Shown: one piece after another, positions 1-11,100 of the stretch
How the letters are laid out: the number at the start of each line of letters is the position of its first letter
Numbering within the stretch: the stretch's first letter is position 1
From: Eudorina sp. 2006-703-Eu-15
Lineage: Eukaryota > Chlorophyta > Chlorophyceae > Chlamydomonadales > Volvocaceae
Direction of reading: 5' to 3'
DNA: 64,000 nt
Assembly: GCA_003117195.1 (NCBI GenBank)
Contig: BDSI01000033.1
Coordinates: forward strand, 372,001-436,000
Translations under genes and position numbers: made by a program
Notes under the pieces: generated by a model
Databases searched by the model: none
What the model saw: only the letters and a program-made list of their open reading frames with translations
What the model was told of the DNA's origin: nothing

Positions 1-1546
1 CGCCTCCGCCTCCGCTGCCTCCGCCTCCGCCGCCCCCGCCGCATCCGTTGGCTCCGCTGCTGGCGAGGACGCCAGCACCACCGAAACCATCGCAGCGGGC
101 ACGGCGCCGCCGCCGCCACCGCCGCCGCGGCGCGGTGTCAGGGTCAGTCCGATGGCGCCCTCCGACGTCGTGGACGGGCCCCTCGACTCCAGGGGCGGCA
201 GACCTAGCCGACTGAGGCTGATGCCGCCGCTGTGACTGCGCATAGCGGCCACAGCCGCCGCCGCGCCACGCCGAATGCGCCGCTCCTGTACGGCGCGCTC
301 CAGGGACTGGACCGCCGCGACGGCAGCGGCGGCGGCGAGCGACTCGTTTGGCGCATCGCCGTCGACATGCTCCGCTTCCAGAGAATTTGTGTTCCCTGAG
401 CCGCCGCAGCCGCCGCCGCCGCCACTGCCGCTGACACTGACACCCACCCCGCCGGCCGACGTGATCCGCCGCGGCGCAGGAAGTGATGCCGACGACACCC
501 CCGCCTCTGCCGCCGCCGCCGCCGCCGCCGCGGACGGCGCCCGGCCTTCTGCCACATACATGGTCCCCGAGGACGCCCGACGCGCGCGCGCGTGAAGGAC
601 CGCCATCCCCGCCGCCACCTCGCCGCCGCCGCGGCCGCGGCCAGCGCCGCCGCCGTACAGGTACGGCGAAGACGGCGGCATGACGGCCGTCGCGCCGGGC
701 ACCATGCTTGTGGAGGCGCGGCGAGCGCGGAACGTCCCCGCCGCCGCGGCAGCGGACCCCGGGGACGGGGGGGCGCCGAGCATTCCGCTGTCGGAGGCGG
801 GTTTGTGGGGTCCTAGGCCGTCCGCGGATTGAACCCTTTCTACCAGGTGGTGATAGTGAAGGTGGTACGGCTGGTACGGCTGGTGGTACGGCTGGTGTTG
901 AGTGTGACTGCTTCGTGGGGCTCCCCCTAGAGCAAGCAGCGGCTGAGAGCTGCCTGTGACGCTGCCGCTGCCGCTGCCGCTGGCAGCGGCTTTGCCAGCG
1001 GCGGCGGCGACGGCGGCGGCGGCGGCCGCCGCCAGGCCGCGGCCCGGCGTCGTGCGGTGCCGGACCCGCGCCGACGGCCTCTCGCGCAGCGTGCCACCGC
1101 CGCTGCCGCCGCCGCTGCCGAGGGCCCAGCCGGTCCACGCCGCCCATCCACCGGCGCTTCCGCCGCCGCTTCCGCCTCCGCCTCCGCCGCCGCCAGCGGA
1201 CGGCCTACTGAACATTGACAGCCTGCGAGCATCCGAGGACCGCTCCCGCGTCAGACGGCCGTCGCCGGCGGCCGACGACCGACCGTCGTACAACGTCCCG
1301 GCGGCGACTCCGCCGCCTCCGCCGCCGTAACACGTCAGCATCATGGACTGTACGGCGCTCTCATCCATGAGTCCACTGTCCTGCAGCAACTGAGCTATGT
1401 GTGAGCCGCAGGAGATGGGGCCATCCTGGAGGCTGATGGCGGAGTGGCGGCGGGTGCGCGCGGCCGCCCCGGCGCCGCTGAAGGGCGTGTAGCGCGGCCT
1501 CGACGGCGGGCTACCCAGCCCCGTCACGCTGCTCTGCCTGCCGCCT

Positions 1547-1577
<31 letters not shown>

Positions 1578-1895
1578 TGCCGCTGCCAGCCGCGGCGGCG
1601 GCGGCGGTGCGGATGCAAACACCCAGGCTGCCGCTGTTTGGTACAGCATTCGCCGTACTGCTACAATCCGCGACGCTGACCAGGGCATCCCGGCTGGTGC
1701 TGGGTTGGACGGAGCCGCCGCCGCCGCCGCCGGCGGTGGCGATGGCGGTGGGCGCCGTCGGCGCCGCCAGTGGGACCGCCGCCGCCACCAGCGGCATCGA
1801 TCGCCGCGCCAAATTCCTGGAGTGGCCGGAGACGCGGCGGATGCAGCTGCTGCTACTGCCGCTCGGGTCCACGATGGACGTCGACACCGCCGTCG

Positions 1896-1926
<31 letters not shown>

Positions 1927-2195
1927 ACGGCGGAGCACACTGCAGCTGTCGCTGCCGCCGGCATCGACGCCGTCGCTGCTACGCGGCGGCGGCGCCGCCG
2001 CCACTGGGGCGGCGGCGACGGCGGGGACAGGCGATGGCGTTCCGCGGTCCGCCGCCGCCTCTGCCACCGGCTCTTCTTGGACGAGCGAGAGACGTGGTAC
2101 GGCAGTCGCCAGTCGAGATTCCATCTGCGCCGAAGTCAGGCGCACCAGTTCCGTGGGCAGGACGTCTTGAAACTGACCCAGATTCGTCTGGGGAC
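1..2195 (-). other. C-terminal extension exon of the permease (731+ codons, Ala/Gly/Ser-rich)
   Basis: One open exon in frame with the last membrane segment. It joins by a phase-1 intron (exon 2637-2597 ends TTC ATC G; this exon opens GT CCC CAG), producing NWFIGPQTNLG, the motif expected after the final helix of APC permeases. It then continues with DVLPTELVRLTSAQMESR, several Ala and Gly runs, and short ordered islands such as HIAQLLQDSGLMDESAVQSM (about 1,330-1,410) and SLERAVQERRIRR (about 260-310). No stop occurs before base 1. It is probably a cytosolic regulatory tail; the Ser/Arg-rich spots could be phosphorylated, but that is inference. Codon choice (GCC/GGC) matches the neighbouring exons. 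Confidence 0.8.
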
Positions 2196-5100
2196 CTGCG
2201 GTACGGCACGCGGGAGGCCAGCGAACAGGATCCCCAGGGTTTGTACGTGTACGACATGGTACGGCATGTGTACGGTGCTAATGCGGTAACGTTGGCCGAA
2301 CACGTCGTGCCCGCGGGTCGGCCGGTATCGAGGTGACGGGTGAGGGGGCGCGCCGTAGCCGCAGCCCACAGGAGGATCGCCGTACAGTGGCCATGCTTGC
2401 ACGGAATGCACAGAGGCTGGGCTGGGGACGTGGGGAGGGGTGGGGGGGGGCTGGAGTGTCTGGCTGAGAAATGGGTGGCCCTGACACAGGGAGGAGAGGG
2501 GAGGGGGAATTCATACCGGCGGGACAGAGGGGGCCGCCGACGCCGCATCCTCGGTGCATCAGCGGCCCAACGAACACCGCCCTGCCGTACACTCACCGAT
2601 GAACCAGTTCTTCGCGCCGTACACGGGAAAATAGTACCTGCGGAGCAGCCCCGTGCAGTCACACGAGGTACGTCGGTGGCGGATCGATTGGGGCTGCTCC
2701 AGGAAGGGCCCAGCTGCGCCCAGCCGGGCAACCGAGCCACCCCTCCACGCCAAACGTGTCTCTCGTCATCGTCAACCCCCCCTACCCCGTCCTAACCGCC
2801 AACCTCCGGCCCCCGCAGCCACGCTGTCTGCCGCCACTTCCCGTACCGCCGCACCGCTCACCGAGAACACGCCAGACAGCTCCCTGGAGCACACCCTACC
2901 TCAGACGGGTGCCGCGGGCCCTGTCACCATCCTGTCACCGGGTTCCCGCCTCACGGCTCCATTGCCGTACCCATCACAATTGCCGTACCCATCACACACG
3001 GCCCCACGACCCATGCACTGCGGCACGTTCGCAAACCCCCTCCCCCTCCCCCCCGGAGCAACCCCGGCACGCACCACCCCAATGCGAGCGCCACCGCCAG
3101 GCCCAGGATGGGGGCGCTCCAGTTCATGTTGATGGGTTGGATGGGGTAGAACTGGGGCAGCGTGAAGAGCACTGTGACGGTCAGCACCCAGGACAGCGAT
3201 ACCACGTTGTTCCAGTACGACATCCGGGGGCCCAAGGTGAAGGGGCCGGGCAGGAAGCGACGGGTTCCGGAGCTGATCCTGCGCGGGAAGGTAAAGGGAA
3301 GGCGGAGGTCCAGGGGGGGGCGGTTGCGGGGGCGGTCGGAGGTGAGGCTGCGAGGGGGGGCCGCGGGTGTTCGGGCCGCTGTGTGCGTGTGTGTCTTTGG
3401 GGGAAGGGTGGCGGGCGGGAGGGAGGCCCCCGGCGGGCGGCTGGCAGGCCGGCGGGCCGGTGGCGGGCCGGTGGCGGGCCGGAGTGCAGGTGTTTGTGGG
3501 ACACCGATTGTGGACCTCCGGAGCGGGACGGCCGTCTGCGGGGTGCGTTGCTGCTGCTGCTGCTGCTACTGCTGCTGCGGCGGCGGCTGCAGCGGCTGGT
3601 GCTGGAGGTGTTCGGGATGAAATAAAGGCGTTACGAAGGTCCGACATGAATCACGGTGTCAGGAGGTTGCCGGTGTGGGGGGGTACCGCACAATGACGAT
3701 GGATGGGGGGGCCGGCTGTGATCGCAGCGGCGGCGGTGGCCCCACCCCCCTACCGAAGGTGGGCCCTCGGCCCTCAACAACGTCCGCGCGGGTCACTCGG
3801 GTCGCTTACTTCAGCAGCACCGGCAGCGAGTAGGCGATGTAGCAGCCCACCACTGCGAACGACGTGATCGCCGGGAACTGGGGGGGGGGTGGGGGTGAGA
3901 GGTGGAAGTGAAGGTGGAGGTGAAGGTGCAGGAAGGTAAGGCAGGTGGGGGCAGGTGCGGGAGCTGAGTCGGAAAAGATGGTGGTGGGCGGACGCCTCAC
4001 CCCACCCCCCATCGTAAGTATTCTGAGTATTTCTGGGTGTGCCCGGGTTCGTTTCTGGGTTTGGACGCCGGGTCTTGTGGCATTAGAGGCAGTCAACAGA
4101 GCTCAACACACTTTTAAGGGACACATCCAGGTGGTTGGGGGGACCCAACACCCCGCAGCACAACAGTCAGCAAACGACGAACACAGCGAGCAACCCTCGT
4201 GACCAGGACCTGACAGCGACCACGCACGTGTGCGACACCTCGGGCTACGTCTACGACCCAGTTCGGCCCTTGTACGACCCCCCTACATCGTACTGACTGT
4301 CGTACCACATATGTGTTGAAGCACATGGGTGTGGCCAGCAGGCTGGTGAGGAAGAGCATGTAAAGTACCGCGGGGATAGGCGCCTTGGTCCGCGGATTGA
4401 CCAGCTTGGCGAAGCGGGCCAGGGGGACGCCGTTGTCCCGGGCGAAGGCGTATAGCATCCTGCCATGAAATAACATCGGAGTTCAGGGTTCAGGGTTCAG
4501 GGTTCAGGGTTCAGGGTTCAGGGTTCAGGGTTCAGGGTTCAGGGTTCAGGGCAGTGTTGCTATCTTCCAAAACGGGGAAATAGAATTCCGCAGGTTTCCG
4601 GCCTGTCGCCGGTAGCCAAAAAACCTTTGGCAGGGCAGATTTTGGGGGGCTTCCTAGGTGCCAGGAAATAAAAACCTCCGAGGCAGGGTGGAAATATTTC
4701 TGCGTGTTTCGACAGCAGGGCCACTGTTACCACAGCGACGACAGGGATTCTAAGTCCATGGAGGCCTGAAGCGCGTTTCCCTTGCGTCGCGGATGCATAT
4801 GGGAGGGTAACCAGGAGTTGGGGACACGGCATTCGAGTGTGTTTTGGCGGTAGACAGGTGTACGATGCAGGATTTTTCCCTGCGCCTGCAGATTTCCAGG
4901 CATTTTTGGTTGTCTGGAAAATAGTTGGCGGGGCAGATTTCCGGCTCTCCACAGCATCAAATAAATGAAATCTCGCAGGTTTCTTGGGGGTCCGGGAAAT
5001 AGAAAATTTCCGGCTTTTTTGCCCGTAAATATTCTTTTTATTTAAGATAGCAACACTGGTTCAGGGTTCGGGGTTCGGGGTTCAGGGTTCAGGAGAGGAG

Positions 5101-8100
5101 AGGAGAGGAGAGGGGGGCTGTGTTGATTGGCATAAGCGGGAGGGTCCCGGGTCTTTGTTGTCGTACTTCTGGAGGCTCCGAAGCACCCCTTGGGCAGGGG
5201 AGACCAGAGAGTGTCGGAATGTGGGCAGCAGCAGCAGCAGCACCACCACCACCACCACCACCACCACCACCACCACCACCAGCAGCAGCGACATTTCGGA
5301 CGTACGACATCGGGGCGCGCGCGCACAGTCCGCATACTCGCACATACACATGGGGTCTGCGTCGTACATGCCGTACCTGGAGTTGTTGGCGATGGACTGC
5401 ACGCCCGGAAGCGCCCGGAGCGCCGGGGGATGGGGGCGGAGGGGGATGGGGGGGATGGGAGGGGAGGATAGGGAGGCAGCGAATGACGCGGCCGGCACAA
5501 CGGCGGGAGGGCAGGGCGCGGTCCGCGGTGCCGCGGTCGGTGGCGGCCAACGGAGGGGATTGCCCACAAGGAATATCGCAACGGACGGTGTCCCGGCTCC
5601 CGGGCCGTTGAGTATTAACAGTGTCAGTCGCAGCGAACAAATGATACTACAGCACTGTTAACATATTTAATAATTACTACGGCAGACCACACAAATCATA
5701 AAAGGATGTTCGATGCCCATCTTGGCACCCACCAGGACAAACCCCAGCAACGCGACGCCCCAACCCCCGGGCGACAGAGAGCTATCGAGCTAACGGAGGG
5801 GTCGCCTGCTTCCGTGTCCCCTCTCGCCGTACCTGGTACGAGCAGAAGAAGGTGCCCACGATGGGCACAGTGAACAGCGCCACCCCGCCGGCCGCACTGC
5901 CGTACATGGCCTTGGTGATGTCGATGAGTATCTGGAGCACCACATTGGCGCCCCCCGTTTCGTTGTCCTGTGTGTGTGGGGGGGTGGGGGTGGGGGGGTT
6001 AGGGGGGCACCGGCAGCAGCGGGGCAGGCGGGCGTGAGGGACACGGGGCAGGCAAGCGGGGCCATCAAAGGGGCGATCCAGCTGTGTGCAGGTGTGCAAC
6101 CGTGCACAGGTGCCAAGGAAAAACGACGCTGCCCCTCTCCCGCACCTAGCCTCCCGCACCTAGTACCTACTCACCCCACCCACACAGCCCAAGCCCACAG
6201 CCCCCACTCACCCATCTCAGCCGCCCGCTTCCCGCCCCCCTCCCCCCTTCCCCCCTCCCCCACTCACCCACCCATCTCAGCCGCCCCTTCCCTCCCCCCT
6301 CCCCCCTCCTTCCCTCCCCTCCCCCGCCCCCACTCACCGGACTCAAGAGCGATTCGAAGTCCACCTTGACGAACAGCAGTGACAACGTGAAGGCGTACCC
6401 GGTGGCCCCCACCCCCAGGATGGTGAGCAGGATAGCCCGGGGCACGTTGACCTCGGCGTGGAACGTCTCCTCGGCCACGTGTACGGAGCCGTCGTACCCG
6501 GTCAGCGTCCATCTGCGGTGTACGGCACCACCCATGGTGTGTACCGCAACAACGAGAACGCGCATAGATTGCCACACACACACACACACACACGGCGGGC
6601 GGGCGGGCGGGTTGCAATTCTAAACACACACACATGGGCACACAGGCACTCACTGCTGCATGAGCAGTCCCACCAGCACCGTGTACACGGGGCTGGATAT
6701 GCCGGTGTACTCGTGGTGGGGCTGCCAGGAGGTGTAGACGTACTGCGGGGTAGGGGGACAGGGGTAGGGTGGGGTGAGGTGAGGTGGGATGAGGTGGAGT
6801 GGGTTGGGGTGGGGTGATTCCCGTGTCAGGGAGGGTTGCTGAGATCAGCTTGGTGATCTCAGCTTGGTGATCTCAGCTTGGTGACGGAGGTGGGGTTGGG
6901 TGCCTGCCAGCAGGAACGTGCGCTTGGAGACCGTGGAGACAGGTGGGCCTGGTTTCCCGTATGGGAGGAACGCCTGTCATTGGCGTGGTCAAACTAGCTG
7001 CCGTGGTCGCGCTCTACGCGTACTCGTGACCGTACGGCCGCGCCGTACTAATCAACTGTCAGCCGACGGCAATTCCACAGCGAATCTAAAACTCCCGTTT
7101 CACTCTGAAAATTACAGTTTAACGGCAGTAACTACAGGCAGGTCCACCATTTGGAGCTACTTCGACCTTTTACAAAAGGTGTAACCTAAGACGACATCCA
7201 GAACGTGTCTATCCGAGGCAGGCCAGGAGCGGAAATTCACGACTTGACGTGAGGCCACCTGTGCAACGGCTTTCCGCCGAATGTCACAATTGCGTCGGCG
7301 ACCATTGCTAATCTTATACGTACTTGTAGCGCTGGGTGTACTTTTGAGCATCTTTCTAGTGCAAATCAGGACATATAGTGTACATAAAGACTCTTCTACA
7401 CGACCTGAAAAGGCCGAAGCATCGTTCCTCTCGGACTTTCCTGCACCGAACAAACCAGGGGCAATCAAACAGTATGTACGAGCTGTGGAAAACGCTTACT
7501 CAGTACTGCGATCGCAGGATCGCCTTCCGAAAGCTGTCTTTGATCAGCCATGGCAGCACGGCAGCGATGTGTCTGCTTTTGATCCGCGTGTACCGCTCGC
7601 GCGGCTCCCCCGGCTGGGCATCGTTACAATGCTCTCAGCGGATTTCGTGCCAACGTTTGCTCGGGAGATATCAGCCATGAATTGCTATGCGGCCCTGCAC
7701 GGGTACGGTTACCACGTGGAGCTGCTTAACCCCGACCCCACCAGGCACCTGTTCCAGGGGCGTCTGTTTTATTATTTAAAATATTTACCAATGTACCAAT
7801 GGGTGTTAATGGTGAGTAATCCTTACAGCACCAACATGCCACCCCAGCGACCACATTTCCGGCGGGCGCTTAGGTTGAGATTTCACCGCCCCCGGAATGA
7901 ATCATTTGCAGGTGGATGGTGATGTGATGCCGCTCAATTATCACCTTGGGATCCATAATGTTATCGATGATGCGTACAGCGTCGTGCTGACAGACAGGGA
8001 CAACGGAGAGGTACAGTCCTCGTTCTTTGTCAAAAACTCCCTGGAGGGACGGAACTTCATCATGGAGCAGATTGAGGCGTCGAAGGGAGGGTGAGTGCGC

Positions 8101-11100
8101 TTGCTCATGTCAGTCCGGCTTTCAGTGGCGAGTTTTCACGCAGCAGTACTGTCGAGGGGCAACTGTCACTTGGTGCCGGCGGGTCCCGGGTCCCGAATGA
8201 TGCTGCAGGGTTCCGCATTTCAACTACGACCAAGGCGACCTTGAGCAGGTTCGTTCTCTTAGCGCCGCAGTCCAGCAGGGCCGCCGCTACGCGGCGGCAC
8301 TGGGTCGCTCGGCCCAGTGAATCACGGATTTGGGGTTTTCCTTCGTCACAGATCCTAATGCAGCGTGCTCTGGCCGTGGCATCGAACGATGACCAAGCCC
8401 AGATAAAGGCGGTTTTGGCGATGCGGAACATCAACTACCTCCAGTACATTAAGGACTTCCGTACCGTCCTGGATCGTTACCACAGCGCTATGCCGGGCAT
8501 CAAGATACATCGCCTGGGCTGGGGGCATCTGCGCAGCTTTGAGGTGAGGCGTGGCGGTGTGGCGTCCCAGGATTACTCCTGGATGAGGCCACGGAAAATG
8601 GATAGCAGGAATGTTTGCACGTACAGAACCTACGATTTTATGTAAACGCTGTGGTACAGTATAATACTAGCAATGAAGTTATAATAACGCGCCGGGCACC
8701 TAGCCTACTCCGACCTACAATGGGCTCGAAAACGTCGAGATGCGGCTCCAATGTGGGCCCCATCCCGCGTGCAGGGCACGCAGAAACATCGTTCGAACCC
8801 GGATGCCTACGTTGTCACACACGTCCTGGAAACCGACTACCTGGGCCACGGAAAGGAGCTCGGTGCCATGATCACAGACGACGAGATCTTGTGCCGTGTC
8901 AACAAGTCGACGGCACGCCAACGAGGCTACACCATATCATCCAACGACACCTTCGTCCAATTTGTGGCGGAGCGGGCCAAAAAGGACATCTTATGGGGTC
9001 TGCTGTGGGCCTGGCACCCGCTCTGCTGGGCGGGTGACACCAATGTGTGTGACGCCAGGCTGTCAGGGAGGCGGCCCGGCCCGGTGCAATACCAGCTGGA
9101 CGCTCAATATGTGGACCACCGACCGCGGGCGGCCGCCCCAGTCACAGGGCGCAACGTGTTCATCGATCTGGGTGCGGCGGGCGGGGACACGGTGCACGCG
9201 TTCTACGAGGCGTTCCCCGGCAGCAGGTCCTTCGAGACGCACGCCTTTGAGGCGGACGCCAAGTTCTCATCTCGCATCTACTCAAGCATGGCATGGAAGT
9301 ACCAAGCGAAGGTCAAGTACATCAACGCCGCCGCCTGGCTGACGGACGTCACTGATTTGAGTCTGGGTGTCTACGACGCCGCCAGCAGCCTGTTCCGGAC
9401 CAGCTACAACAACCTGACAGGGCCACCGGGCACGTCTAACAACCACGTGGAGCGTGTGAGGGGCATCGACTTTGCGAAATACCTGCAAGATAACTTTGTG
9501 GAGCGGGACCTAGTTATCGTGAAAATGGATGTCGAACTGTCGGAGTTCCCCATCTGCTGGCACCTGGTGAAAACGGGCGCGATCAAACTTGTGGACGTCC
9601 TGGTTGTGGAGTGCCATTCCCAGGGGCGCACTGGCTTAGATGCCGCTGTCACGGAACAGACGTGCGTGATGCTCGTCGAGGTGGTTTCATCCTACGGTGT
9701 TGAGGTGGTGATCGTGTCCCGACCCTTCGTGGACCTGGCGTCCCGGAAGGCGCTGTGGTCGGAGTGGTCGAAGCGGTTTTCTCTGTGAGCAGCAGGGCTG
9801 TACGGTATGTACAGCCCCATTTGCTTGCGCACATGGAGCCGTCCACTGTCCTCCGGTGTCCACACACATACATACACGCACACACAGCGTTCTCTTTTAC
9901 ACACCGGCGAGTATATTGGTAACTGGTTGGGGTCGGGGGGGGGTCTCGCTAAACATACTGGCTACATGTATGTTTTGGTCCTACCCGTCGCGCGCGGTTT
10001 CGGGAGCTGCGACGGGTTTCCGTGAGGTCGCTCATCATCTGCAGGCGGGGAGACCTCCTTCAAACAAATGCATCAACGGCAAGGCGTCGGGGATATATAT
10101 GCACTCAAGCAAGCTGCAGGACGGCGCGTCGCGAGCCGCTGCTGGCCAAATGGTTTGCAGGCGTCTGTCCCAGGGTGCGTGTGGTCACGGCCTACGTGCG
10201 GTCGCCGTTGGCTGTCACCGATGACCCGCGGGGTCCGCTGTAACATCCTTAATAACAGCCTACGTGTGGTCGCGCTTCGGCTTCGCTGATATGGTAATGG
10301 CCGAATCGGAAACGGTCTTTCCATTTGGTGGGCCATCAAGAGGTGCTAGTGCGACACATTCGCCCGCCGTGCACCCATCCCAATAGACCGTGGAGCACTG
10401 GCTGGCACGAATGTGGTGCAGCTGCGGTGTTTTTATTCTGAACGAACGCACTCGACCGCACCCTCGATGTGCTGCACCCTATACGATACATGCAAGAAAG
10501 AGGTGTTGTACAACGCCCTTTGGGGTCAGCAGCGAGGGCTGACGGTCGTGGTTCCGCAATCAGTTCAAGGCCACAGGGAGGCGATTGCCTGGGATCCGGC
10601 TCGTCTGGCAAAGATGTTGGAGCGCATGTGGGCTCACCGTAATTCAATCGTGCCCTTTGGGCGCTAGTCTCGTTGACTCCTGTTAATGCGGTATTTGCAA
10701 ACCAGTGCTTTTGGTGTTTTTTGTTTGCCCTTGGGCCTCGGGCTCGTATGGGTATGTGCAGGTATGGGGTTACGCACCCCCCAACCATGTATAACACACA
10801 CACACAATCGGAGTTGGTTTGTTTTAACCCTCGGCCCCCAACCCCGGGCCCCCATCAATTGAATGTGGGGACGGGGAAGGGCATCCCATTTCCCATATAC
10901 GTTACACACACGGGTTTCGTCTCTAAACAGACACACGGTTGCTGGTGGCTCTGGGTGGGCTTCTCGCCTTAACACACGGTCACTGATTTGGGTCGGGCGG
11001 GTTTCTCGCTACGCACTATCACACACACGCACACGCACCGACCTTGGCGGACTGCCTGGCGGGCGCCAGCAGCGGCACGGCCACGCAGAAGGCCGCCAGG

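Noticed and set aside
1..2300. Several Ala/Pro/Arg-rich open frames on the plus strand and in other minus frames
   Set aside because: Only one minus-strand frame has varied, ordered segments and joins in phase to the permease; the others are shadows of GCC/GGC-rich codons.
4481..4551. TTCAGGG array as a chromosome end
   Set aside because: It is interstitial, degenerate and lies inside an intron of an intact gene.
7281..9788. Nested enzyme gene as a processed retrocopy
   Set aside because: It retains four introns with good splice sites and an intact frame.
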